From Epiperipatus broadwayi (lineage: Eukaryota; Onychophora; Udeonychophora; Euonychophora; Peripatidae): a stretch of 64,000 bases of DNA. Positions 50,378 through 62,207 of this stretch are shown piece after piece. The first letter of the stretch is position 1, and the number at the start of each line of letters is the position of its first letter. The stretch lies in assembly GCA_028023455.1 (NCBI GenBank), contig JAQFVV010012396.1:22566750-22630749 (forward strand). Reading direction: 5' to 3'. A program made the position numbers and the translations under genes. The notes beneath the pieces were generated by a model that had not been told where the DNA came from, searched no databases, and saw nothing but the letters and a program-made list of their open reading frames with translations.

Positions 50378-51347
50378 TCAAAATCCACTAATAATTGAAA
50401 CCAATTGAAACTGATTTGTAAGTTCTAATTTAAATTCATTAGAATGTTTCTGGAGATTAGGAATATCAACTGTAAAAATGTTTTTTCTTAATAATTTTTG
50501 TCTCTCTAGTTTTGCATTAACACATATCTTACATCTTACTAATCGATGATCACTTCCTGTGTTAAATTTATTAAGAACATTACAATCTTGAAATATGTAT
50601 TTTCTGTTAGTCAAAATCATTGGGATGCTTCTATGTCCATTTCCTTTTAACATTTTTCTCAAAAAAAGAATTCATAATATAAAGTTTTTCTTTTTCAACA
50701 ATCTCCACTAGTCTATGTCCTCTCTCATTTTTATTGCCATAACCAAAATTGCATACAACACTTTCATCTTTCATTTGTTTTACAATTCTAGCACTAAAGT
50801 CTCCCATAACAATTTTAAAGTGTTGTTTACTCTTATCAAATGCCTTTTGTACATCCATATGAAAATCTTCTACTACTACATTACTATGAGAACTTGTTGG
50901 GCATAAACCTGAATTATCTACATTTGGTATCTGCTATTAAGGTGTATAACTAATCTTGCCACTCTCTCTGATACACCATCAATATCCACAATGTTGTTCT
51001 TCCACTTCTTATTTATAATGAATCCTACTCCACTTGTATTTCTAATATTCCTGCCTTTATAATTTAAATCAATTGTTTCTTGACCTTTTCTTCTAACTTC
51101 ACAAAGTCCAATAATGTCCCATTTAATATAAGACAGTTAGTTCTTCTTCTAATTCTTGCAATCTTCCTTCACTTGAAAGCGATCTGCAGTTGTAAGTACC
51201 TAAATAAAAAGTTGTCATCAAATGGTAACCTGGGTCTGCAATCAGAGGATTCTTAGCACCCTCCACCTTCGGCCACCAACCACTTCCTTTGTTATTGACT
51301 TTACAGTCTCCTGGGAATAAGGGCCCTGAATTATTTTTGTCTGTCAT
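50378..51347 (-). pseudogene. LINE endonuclease domain (broken)
   Basis: Minus-strand start region MTDKNNSGPLFPGDCK at 51347 leads into LGTYNCRSLSSEGRLQELEE, the first conserved block of the apurinic/apyrimidinic-like endonuclease that nicks target DNA. After a badly broken stretch, IVMGDFSARIV (about 50800) supplies the G-D-F-N/S-A block, and FGYGNKNERGHRLVEI follows. TGSDHRLVR (about 50555) is the final S-D-H catalytic block. At least three frames are needed to follow the domain, so it is not functional. Key residues are nevertheless still readable, which indicates moderate age. Confidence 0.75.
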
Positions 51348-51669
51348 TATTGTATATATGTATTATAAAAATATTTATCATTTACACAAACATTTATTCT
51401 GCCTTACCAGGCAACTGAGAAGAAAGACCATGATGTTTCTTGATCTTAAACTCAGAGGTATAAAGCCAATAAACTCACCACACTGGCTAATGTATGTTGG
51501 TGATCAGACCATCCATGTTCATATACTATTTGAATAATCACATAGTAATAACAGCTGAAATGACAAGAACGTATGGAGTGTAAATTAGGAATTTGCCCTG
51601 CTCGGTTCCTTTAAGGCCTCCAAAAGGAATCAAAGGGTCTCCTTTCAGTTAATAACAAACTCTTTTCTG

Positions 51670-52639
51670 CAGCCATGTTATAGTGTAATCTAATTAAAAG
51701 ATCAATTTAGTATTAATTAAAATAAATATCTGAGAATTTTTAGGTTTTAAAAGTTATTTGTTTCAAATAAATGATTATAAAATTATTTTAAACCACAACA
51801 AAATGAAGCAATTGAAAAGTTTAAAATTATTATTATTTTCTTCATTTTGAACTGCATTTGGAAAAAAAATTGTAGCATTGATTCAAAAATCAGACAATAT
51901 TTAACATTACTTTCTTTATAACCTTGACATTTCTTCTAAATTTCCTCCAAAAATAAGAAAACACCAAAGCATATTGGAAAATATGAGTTAATACAGATAT
52001 CAGCTGACCAAGAGGTATAATTATCAGTGTTTAAAAAATCAGTTAGTCCTCAAAAAATTTTACTGCATTCAAAACATAGGTAAATTAAAACTTTAAAATA
52101 GCCATTTTGTCTGCCTTCATCATTATGGTCAAATAGAATTAACTCACCTTAGGCATTTTGCCTTATCTTGGCAAAAATGTCTCTCTTCTTAGATTAAGCA
52201 AATGGATAAACAACAACAAAACAATAAATTACCACTGATTATTATCTCAATAAAATTTTATTTATTGAAGTCAAATGTTAATGAAAACTTGATAAATTTA
52301 TTCATAGATTATGTCTAATAACTTCAAATAAATCGCTGCTCTTTTAATTTAAATATAATGCTAAAATAACTGATATTTTTATAAAATGCATCTAAGAACT
52401 TCAATCAAGTCACTTATATCTTCACTTAAAATAATGGGAAACAAATTTGCTCTTCATTTTAAAAATGTGTGAACAACTTTAAGTAATAAATTTCAATTCA
52501 TAGATAGTCATAAATTTTGTAGCTTAGTAAAATTCTGAATTTTAATTAAAATCGATAGAATCAATATGTTTATAGATTATAGTCTATTATTTGGTTATAA
52601 AAAATGTATAATGACTTGAATTATGTAGCAACATGTCAA
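51670..52639. other. AT-rich spacer, nothing recognised
   Basis: No gene-like frame or matched repeat. Confidence 0.4.
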
Positions 52640-52710
52640 GCGTTGGAGTCCTAGTGGTTAGCATAGCTGACTTCCAAGCAACCGGCCCGGGTTCGCGTCC
52701 CGGTCAATAC
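52640..52710 (+). pseudogene. tRNA-Gly(UCC)-like sequence, degenerate
   Basis: 71 nt with the layout of a tRNA: GCGTTGG acceptor strand, A box TAGTGGTTAGCATAGC, anticodon loop CTTCCAA (anticodon TCC, Gly), and B box GGGTTCGCGTCCC with a perfect T-arm stem. The acceptor stem has one mismatch and two G-T pairs, and the anticodon stem (GCTGA/GCAAC) has two mismatches. It is therefore more likely a tRNA pseudogene or the head of a tRNA-derived SINE than a working gene. No clear SINE body or second full copy follows. Confidence 0.7.
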
Positions 52711-53785
52711 TTTGACAGATAAAAAAAATTATGTGCAACATGAATTAAATGTCTATAAACTAACGGATTATTAAAATATTTCTAAGGAAAGAAGTGATGA
52801 ATGCCAATTATTTGACTATAAAGGTATAGGATTTTTCAAATGGACTAAATTGCTTTTCCTTTGTATAATAAACTATGATTCCTTACAGTGCTTGAAGTTA
52901 TGGGTTGTGGATTATAAATGCAAAATATTAAAATATTGTCAAAGTCAAATTTATGAATAAGCCCTAAAATGGATTAATGGGTTGAATATAACTCTCACAG
53001 GATAAACAATTGTGCTTAATGAAATTTTATTAATCTTTAGATTAAATCTAATATAAATTTGCAAAAAGAATTTAATTGTGTTTAATATAATCTTCAATGT
53101 TTTTTTTTTAAATGTTTTCCTGGATTTTCTAAAACGTTGGAATATTATGTAAGTTAAATATTTCCATGGGGTAAACTTGAATGATTTATAATTGTTGGAA
53201 TATAAACCAATGGAATACTTAGTGAACGTTATTATATATTTTTTTTATTTAGTTAGAATTGTTATTATTAGTGTAACAAAGAAATATTAAAGTTCTCCAG
53301 ATATTATTATTTTATGAATGTACAGGTAACAGTTTTATAAATTTATTATTTATGATAGTGAGTATGATTAAATATATGATTTACATTTGGACTAGATTGT
53401 ATTAGGAGAGCTAATTATTAAACTTATATAAAAATTATATTAAATTTATTATATGTTTTATTGATCCTTAAGTTTCTAAGTAATTAATCATTCTTAGTTA
53501 GATAATTAGGCGTATATAGAATAGCTCTTATATGTTTGTATTAATTTTTAAAAATGCCATAATATACAATAAGGCATCCTAGTAATGTGAATTATATCAT
53601 GTTAGTAGAGTTTTATTCCTAATGAACAAGCCTTCAAATGAATTCAATAAAAGATATTAAGGTATAGTTTAAATATTATTTAGGACTGCTAAGCAAATAA
53701 ACTCATTTATTTTTAAAAAAGTGAAAGACTTACCCAGTATTATTAAATGAGGTTGATTATTATTGATTAGTTATGCTCAAAACAT
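52711..53785. other. AT-rich spacer
   Basis: Nothing recognised between the tRNA-like sequence and the microsatellite. Confidence 0.4.
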
Positions 53786-54018
<233 letters not shown>

Positions 54019-54901
54019 CAATATTTAAATTGAGAATTTGTTTTAAATAATCTGCAACATATTCCAATAAAATGCTTTCATATCACAAGAGTAGATTAGA
54101 CAGGAAGAAAAAATATTAATATTTACTAAGTAAAATATAGTTTTTATAATTAATCACATTTGTTATTATTCATTTATAATTTTTTTTTATATTATATTTT
54201 ATAGTAAAGCACTTATTAATTTTAATACTTCTGTTTTGTCATTATTAAAACCATCATCATTATATATTTACAAAATAAAGATGTTTTAAGATATTAGATT
54301 ACACATAAATCTATTTGGATTGGATACATCATTATTATCACTATAGCTATCTCAAATGCAAAGGTATAGAGTAAGATGATGTACATAAAATTCCCTTTTA
54401 CATCTATCATACCCTGAATTAATGAATTAATTTTACATCCATACATTTATGTTCTTAGTTTATGTAAATGATTAAAATTTTTGATTTATAATCCTACGAT
54501 AAACCATTAGATAATATTATTTTTAAATTGCTAACCTTAGATTAAGCACAAATTAATTTATACTTAATTAGTTCTTTGAAAAAGAAATATTATAATAGAA
54601 AATATTTACATAAAATATATTAAGAGTAATAGCACACATATACAAAAATGCACTGAATATTTATTTATGCTTTTATATTAATTTTCCCTGTCTGTGTTTC
54701 CGTCAGGTTGTTTATATTTTTGGCTATATTTATGTTAGTTATCTCCACATTATTGAAATTTAACAAAGAAAACAAAATATCTGTTTCATTTTACAATTCA
54801 AATTCACATCTTTCCCAGGGCAAATCCTTAGGAACTGAGCCACCAAAAATATTACATTTTCTAGAAAAAAATTGTTAATATTGATTTACTTAATTAATTA
54901 A
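54019..54901. other. AT-rich spacer
   Basis: Nothing recognised. Confidence 0.4.
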
Positions 54902-55645
54902 CCTTTTAACTGCTAATTATATTATTGGTTGTATGAGGTAAAAATCAAATCTTTTAATTGGCCAACTCACAAACTGAAGACAAAGCCTATTGTTAAAACA
55001 TATTTGCCTATAATATTAAATTCAACTCAGATACGTTTATAAAAAGTATATTACTAATTTTTCAGGTTATGAAGAGAACGAAAGTTCTTTCAAAAATAAA
55101 TTGCTATTTATTTATTCTAAAATATTCAATTTCAGCAACATAAAAGCTATAATATAAACAAAAAGGTCGACTTTTGCATTATAGAAAAGTAAATATTTCT
55201 TTTAAATATTTCTTTAATATTTTTACTAAAATCTTCAATATTTTTCAAAAATAATTTTGTTTTTTTAGTATATTTTTAAAAAACTAGTTTAATTTCTGAA
55301 ATTATATTTTTTTAATACTTAAAATTGCATTTGAAATGAAAATCTCAGCGTTTTTCTTTATTTTCTTTGATCAGGCGGTTTCTTTGTTCTTTCCAGCCAA
55401 TCAGAATGTCTTTTTCGGCTGAGAGCATGCTAAGAACCAATCACAAGTAATGTTCTTTCTTTGTTTAGGTTTAAATGTGTTTTTTTTATTTTTTACTTGT
55501 AAAATAATTTGGAAGAGAGCACCATCTTACAGAACTTTTAAAAACCTATTCAAAACCTATCAAACAAATTTTTTAGCATAAGAACTGGCAGAGTTAGAGT
55601 GACGTCAGATGTCGACGAGTAGCTTCGTAGAAGGCGGGAAAAGGG
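54902..55645 (-). mobile_element. piggyBac-like non-autonomous DNA transposon (MITE), copy 2
   Basis: 744 bp flanked by TTAA on both sides (54898-54901 and 55646-55649). The right end, read inward in complement, is CCCTTTTCCCGCCTTC; the left end is CCTTTTAACTGC. Reverse complement of 20-770, with shared GACATCTGACGTCACTCTAA, CAGCCAATCAGAATGTC and TTGGCCAACTCACAAACTGA blocks. No reading frame. The better-preserved CCC end here supports the boundary call for both copies. Confidence 0.75.
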
Positions 55646-55822
55646 TTAAAAGTAAATATTTTCTATTCAGATCTGAATTATTGTTTTAAAAAAATTAATA
55701 CTTTTATAAATATTTTGTGAAAAAAATAATAAATGTGTAAAAAAAAGGTTAGAGAAATAATTATATAGTTTTTTTTTTAAATTTCCAATTGAATTTGAAA
55801 AAACTAATAGTGATGCAATGTG

Positions 55823-56330
55823 ATGCACTGTAACATCTCCTTTTTCAGGGTCAGGAATCTCTCAGATTCACTATTCCCAGAGAAACCTATTAGTGACTTT
55901 ACCTTCCCTTTTCATTCCCTACCCTAAGTTTTTTCCATATTTTTTTTTTATCCTGCTCCATCTATTTTCACAGCATAATCTTTGTCAACTTCATGGCCTT
56001 TATATCTAAATCCTTTTTATATTTTCCCAAACCCAGAATAAAAAACCATGAACCCACTTTTTGTATAATCACTTTGTTTATATTTATTCTTCTGCAACTT
56101 TATTAGTTGTACCTTTCTGATTGCAGGCATTTACATTCAATTAACAGATGCCTAATATTTTCTGCCTTCCTTAAACAACTTTCAGACTATATCACCCACA
56201 TTTTCACATTTATGTGTTTATTTTCTTTTTTCTAAAGATCCTGTTTGAGCCTTAAATAGCAAACTACTTTCCTTGTTATTATCATAAATTAACTCGCACC
56301 CAATATTTTGTTTACTTTTATATACATTTA
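55823..56330 (-). mobile_element. LINE-like repeat, 3' end, copy B
   Basis: Reverse complement matches 2875-3363, including the KAENIRHLLIECKCLQSERY translation and the GTGATGCA-type 3' terminus (55812-55835). The minus-strand upstream continuation (56331-56600) may be more of the same element: a frame there reads KVVWYAEDL, vaguely like an RT Y-A-D-D box. That is too weak to call. Clade unresolved. Confidence 0.45.
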
Positions 56331-56762
56331 AACTTTTTTACTCTCCATACTTGTTCTCCATCTCTCTAACTTCCTATTCTTTATTAATGCATTTACTGTT
56401 TGTCCCATTCCTTGCCATTATAACACCCAACAATTCTCCTAACACAATCATCTCACCTTTTGTATAAGTATACTGACATAAAATATTTATCCAAATCTTC
56501 TGCATACCATACTACCTTTATCATCCATCTTGTTGACTATCCTTTACTCATAATCTAATTAAATACTATTTTGGCTATTCTATTACTATCCATAAACAGT
56601 AAAACCATTGACAACAGGTGCTCTTTTGTGAAGAGAAGAAGAACCAATTAAAAGAGACTCATGAAGAAAATTATTTTATTTAAATTGAAATTGTATGTTT
56701 TATTAACAACTAAAAAGTAAAAAAAATAAAATATTAAAATATTTTTAAAATAGTGCTTTTAT

Positions 56763-56938
56763 ATAAACAGCTGACTAAAAAGTAAAAAATAAGGTAATCT
56801 AACTAAAAACATGTTGCATTATTTCAATAATGCATTTGAGGCTATAAAAATCAAAAAGGCCTCAAATGCTTTAATGAAACAACACATGTTTTTAGTTGGA
56901 TTACTTTTTTTTTTAACAGTTAGTCAGCTGTTTACATA
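56763..56938. mobile_element. Hairpin MITE, ~176 bp
   Basis: Near-complete palindrome: ATAAACAGCTGACTAAAAAG at the left and its complement (GTTAGTCAGCTGTTTA) at the right, AACTAAAAACATGTTG against AACACATGTTTTTAGTT, and GCATTTGAGGC against GCCTCAAATGC in the centre. Non-coding foldback element. Confidence 0.65.
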
Positions 56939-57565
56939 AAATCATTATTTACAAAAACTTTTTTCCAATATTCTCATGAAGTTTTAATTACTAAGAAAAT
57001 GAAACTATGATAAATTTTAGTTTTGGGTCTGATAGCAATATTCACAATAAAATAAAGGACATTTTAATATAATTCAATTTTATAAATTAACATACTCAAT
57101 TCTTATATTTCCTTTGATAACTGATAAGTAATACAAAATAACTTTTGATATTAGTATCACCTTAATTAAAAATAAAAACTTTATTTTGTATAATTTTAAG
57201 CTGATCTATTTATTATTATTTTCCAAAAAATATTAATCATTATATTTTAACTAAATAAAACAAAAAACTTGTGTTTATATTTTTTTTTATATGGGCATTA
57301 AATGTGTTTTGAAAGAAAAAGTATTAAAAAAACACTTTCTTTTTATTATCAAAAGAAAATTAAAACAAAGTTTATATATTTTATACATCAATTATATATA
57401 TAAGTGTTTGAACATATATATTTGCAAAAGATAAATATTATAAGAACTTGACTTATTAACTTTTAACTAGTTTTTCTTTATTTAAAACTTGTTATTATAC
57501 AGCCTAGTCTTTCTCACATTTCTATACTACTTAAAATAATAATTAAAATAGAATAATTCCTTTGA

Positions 57566-58166
<601 letters not shown>

Positions 58167-59830
58167 GTAATAAATTGAAATGGTATTAATTTATAGTCAT
58201 TTAGACATTATGTATTATACAAAAATGAACCAATCTCTAACAGAGAAAATTTGTTTCAGAAGCAATTTGACTTTCAATGGTCTAAAGAATATTCACTCTC
58301 ACATCAGTCAAGAAATCTCATTTTACATTATCACTGAAAATATAAACAATTTGATAGTATATTCTGAATAATTAATGAAGTTATCCTATATAACAAAGCC
58401 AATTTTAATACAAATAATTAATTAATAAGGCAGAGTTATATCAACATACTTTTACAATATCATGAATAATCAAACCACATTAAAATATATAATTAAATAA
58501 GAATATCAATCATAAATAAATGCACACATTGAAATAATATAAATGTATGTATATTAATTTGTTGCAGAATGTTATATTAATTGAAAGTTTATCAGTTCAG
58601 CTATTACAAGTATTACTTGAACTGTATAATTTAATATCTATATCTGCATGCACTAATACAAATATGGGAGTAGTCAATCAGAATATTTATTTTTTCAAGA
58701 AAATTTTACCAAATTTTATATGTATTCACTTAAATTTAAAATATAAAAATAGTGATCAAATTTCTAAATATTAACTCAGGTTTACCCAATATTTTTTTGG
58801 ATGTTTGCGAGTGAATTGCATTTTTTTGACAAAAATCACAAATAATTAATAATATACTATTTTTTTAAATTAATAGCTTTATTCTTTTTTTATCTCGCCT
58901 TATAATTTTATTTTTAAAAAAGTAAAAAGAATCTGATTTTTATTCAAAACATATGTTATTACACAATTGTTTTCCAATTCTTGGAAACATTAATCTCATG
59001 GTTTAACACAGTCCATAGAAAGTAATAATGTAAATATAAAATAAAAATATCTCCAAACCTTACATATGGTAAACATAAATCCAAATGTTTTTCTTGAACA
59101 TTTTTTTTTACGGTTTTTCTCATTTTTCTTAATTATATATGTCAGGTAAATATTTAATTGAATTGAACTTGGTAATTGTCGATTCATTTCTGGATTGTTC
59201 AATATAATTTCCCTGGTATTCTTTGCTATTTTTTATATATTTGTCATTATGGTGCTTGTATTTATGTGTATAAGTTTTATTTATAATTCTGATATGGTCT
59301 TGGGAGGTGTTATGTGAACATTTATTCTATAGTTATTGATAAAGATATTGTTGTGATAAATTTATATTAGCATTTTGTGGAATGAATGTTTCTAAACAGT
59401 TAAAATGCTAAATTAAATAGATAGTAATGTTGATATTTGCTATTGAATTTTGGTAAACATTTTAGTAAAATTATTTAGAGATATATGACTCTATAATTTT
59501 TTGTAACATTATTTTGATTACAACATTTTAAAAATAATATCATCTAAATTTTCATACAGTATTTAAATTTTATTGTGATTATTTTTCCATGGTGCATAGT
59601 TTTCAACCATCTTACTGTCTTTTTTATCTGACTGTAAACAATATATTGTTGCACAAAAATACCTACAAAGTATATATGTAAATTGAAACTTCAAAATAAG
59701 ATTGGATGTGCAAATGTTCAGTTACTTCAAATCTTCAGATTATCTAGGTAAAATGCATATGTAATGAAAAATATTGGTCTTGAAAATTTTATGTGAAGTA
59801 ATACTTAAAAATATATAACAAGTATTAATG
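58167..59830. other. AT-rich spacer
   Basis: No recognised features. The 63- to 75-codon frames at 58180-58371 and 58547-58774 lack motifs and are typical of AT-rich chance frames. Confidence 0.4.
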
Positions 59831-60067
59831 AAGTGGAGTTGGGCTGGACGTATTGCTAGAAGAGATGATAATAGATGGACAATTGACATTTTAAACTGGA
59901 TTCTAAGAGATTGTAAAAGACCCAGAAAGAGACCACATGTGAGATGGATGGATTAAATAAGAAAGTGTGCAGGGGTGATGTGGAAAAGAAAAGCTAAAGA
60001 TAGGAAAATATGGATTGAACTTGAAGAGACCTTTATCCTGCAGTGGATTGATAATGGTTGATGATGA
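59831..60067 (+). mobile_element. RTE-type LINE 3' fragment, 5'-truncated
   Basis: Begins with GTGGAGTTGGGCTGGACG and ends TTGATAATGGTTGATGATGA. Matches the 3' ~240 bp of the element at 48439-51660 on the other strand with few changes. Encodes the remains of the C-terminal segment (R-D-D-N-R-W, R-K-R-P-H-V-R-W). A typical truncated target-primed insertion. Confidence 0.85.
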
Positions 60068-60099
60068 ATGAGTTGTGATAATATGTTGGATTATTCTAG

Positions 60100-60580
60100 A
60101 TCATCTAACATTAAATGTTGAATGTCTAAAAAAAAATAAACTTTATTTGATCTTTTCTAAATACAAACATCTGCTAGTAATAACACACAAAGACATCACA
60201 GATTAGTAGATTACACAATGTTTTAAATGGTATTCTCTACTCTTCTTCAGATGTTGCTGTCCTGACCAGTAACAATGTTAGCATCAGAATCAAACTTACA
60301 TCTTTAGATTTTTGAATATTGAATTTTAAGACAATGCTCTAATCAACTGAGAAATGGTCTTAATATTCAATATTCAAGAATCTAAAAGTGTAAGTTCAAT
60401 TCTTATGCTAACATTGTCACTGTTTAGTCAAGCAACACCTGAAGTAAAATGGAGAATAATACCACCAAAATGTTATGTAATCTACTAGTCTGTATGTTAT
60501 TACTAACAGCTGCTTGTATTTGGAAAAGTTTAAATAAAGTTTAAAATTTTCTAAACATTCAACATTTAATTATAGATGAT
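60100..60580. mobile_element. Long hairpin MITE, ~480 bp
   Basis: Palindromic over nearly its full length. ATCATCTAACATTAAATGTT at the left matches the complement of AACATTTAATTATAGATGAT at the right. Inner pairs include CTAGTAATAACA, TTAGCATCAGAAT and TTCAATATTCAA... near the centre (~60340). Arms of about 225-235 bp with a very small loop. No coding frame. Confidence 0.7.
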
Positions 60581-60999
60581 AGAAATAGTCCAACATATTA
60601 TTACATCTGAACTGTCATCATCACAAACTCTCAGGCAAGCACTAAGTACTAAACAGTGCTTCACAAATATAAATTATCTTTTTCGTTATATATACATATA
60701 CACACATATTCAAATGAATAATGTTTTATTCATTTCATTGTCAGCCATGTGGTATTCAGCATGACAATAAGATGGGTTTCTCTTGTGAGGATAGCTAATA
60801 CAGCAATGCAAAAATTAAAAAAAAAATTATATAAAATAAAAATAATATTTTAAAATAAAGAATTAAAAATAATTATAATACGTAATGTTCAAATGTTAGA
60901 ATAAATTATTAAACAGTATATTTTAAAATAATATAATAGGTTTGTTAAAGGTTTAAATTTAAGAGAAACTAATAAATTATATAAACTATGTTAAAACTA
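60581..60999. other. AT-rich spacer
   Basis: Nothing recognised. Confidence 0.4.
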
Positions 61000-61092
61000 G
61001 AGAAGCTAAAGATCGGAGAAGATGGATTAAACTTGGAGAGACCTTCATCCTGCAGTGGATTGATAATGGTTGATGATGATGATGATGATGTT
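61000..61092 (+). mobile_element. RTE-type LINE 3' fragment, very short
   Basis: GAGAAGCTAAAGATCGGAGA through GATTGATAATGGTTGATGAT and five GAT steps. The last ~90 bp of the same LINE family as 48439-51660. Confidence 0.8.
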
Positions 61093-61356
61093 AAAACTGT
61101 TTCTTTTATCTAATACTAAAAGAATATATGGAATGTATTGCAAAACAACTCACTTAAATAAAGTAATGTTAAAAGAAGTATATTTTAATTAATTAGATTA
61201 AAAGTAAATTAATAAAAAGATTAATCATGTTTTGAGATAGGAGATTTAAAAACATGGGTAAAATTCAAGGATTTAATAATGAGAGTGTTTTAAAAATTCA
61301 ATCACTTAAAAATGATGATGTTTTGAAAATTCATGTAATTAAGATAAAATAAACTT

Positions 61357-61400
61357 GCATTGGTGGTCGAGAGGTCAGCGTGACTGCCATGCTATGACAC
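61357..61400 (+). pseudogene. 5'-half tRNA-Gly(GCC)-like relic
   Basis: GCATTGGTGGTCGAGAGGTC resembles the acceptor strand and D arm of tRNA-Gly, followed by CTGCCAT where tRNA-Gly(GCC) has its anticodon loop. The T arm is absent; a run of ten A follows at 61403-61412. Possibly a retroposed tRNA half or a SINE remnant. Confidence 0.45.
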
Positions 61401-61412
61401 TTAAAAAAAAAA

Positions 61413-62086
61413 GAGTAGAAAATAAAATATCAAAATTATTATAAACAAAAGGTCAAGAGTATGTATTGTCAATTTTTCTTAAAGTTAGTTTATATTTATC
61501 CTTTATTGAAGCTGCATTGAACTGTCATTGGGATGGCTGAATAGAAATATGAAATAACTGCTGACTGCATAAAATCCAATCTGGCCCTTTTTTGAATGTG
61601 ACAAACCTACTCAAAATTAATGAAAAAAGCTTAGAACTCAAATTTAAAAGACAGAAGATACTATAGCAATTTGTAAAAAAAAATTCATGATTATAAATGG
61701 CATCAATTTATACATGCCAATGGGGGATACTTATTGTTTTATAAAAATCCTCACAATGAAATGTAGAGAATTCCAAATTCAAAACAATATACTACATAAG
61801 TTAAAAAAATACAACTGTTTATCTGTTTAACTGTTTTGTAAAATATTAATCATTTTAAGTTTTATTTTATAACTTCTTAGCATATATTTAATTCTAAAAA
61901 AAAACTATATTTTATTATGTACATGATGTTTATATAATATATCACTTAAATGATCGGTTAAAGGAAAAATATAACATCTTATTTTTTTAAAAAAGCAGCC
62001 TTTGTTGCTAAGCATCTATAAATACTTGAGCTACATTATAAAGTAGCTAAAACAATAATTTGCTTCATTTTTACTTTTATTATATA
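61413..62086. other. AT-rich spacer
   Basis: Nothing recognised. Confidence 0.4.
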
Positions 62087-62207
62087 TTTCAGTAATAGTT
62101 TTAACAAGGCAGTAAACCTTAGCAATGAGCGTCTGAAAAAATCGTCACTAGGGACCTCTGTAGACGATTTTTTCAGGTTTACTGCCTTGTTAAAACTATT
62201 ACTGAAA
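62087..62207. mobile_element. Near-perfect hairpin MITE, 121 bp
   Basis: Left arm TTTCAGTAATAGTTTTAACA then AGGCAGTAAACC; right arm is its exact complement (GGTTTACTGCCTTGTTAAAA, then CTATTACTGAAA). An inner pair CTGAAAAAATCGTC/GACGATTTTTTCAG closes around CTAGGGACCTCTGTA. Arms are essentially unmutated, so the insertion looks young compared with the other hairpins. Non-coding. Confidence 0.75.

Larger units (their letters stand above)
48439..51660 (-). mobile_element. RTE-type non-LTR retrotransposon, near full length, decayed
   Basis: About 3.2 kb on the minus strand, the usual size for this group. A probable 5' untranslated region (51350-51660) is followed by an apurinic-like endonuclease, a linker, RT, a C-terminal region and a (GAT)n tail at 48439-48455. 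Motifs seen: N-C-R-S-L and G-D-F, S-D-H-R-L-V in the endonuclease; FVDYEKAFDS and FADDIV in the RT; LPVLTYESETWTL near the C terminus. It is broken by many stops and frameshifts. The exact 5' boundary is uncertain. Two truncated relatives with the same 3' end are at 59831-60067 and 61000-61092. Confidence 0.85.

Noticed and set aside
54902-56330. One large inverted duplication pairing 20-3363 with 54902-56330
   Set aside because: The order of the two shared repeats is not mirrored and the DNA between them does not match, so they are independent dispersed repeats.
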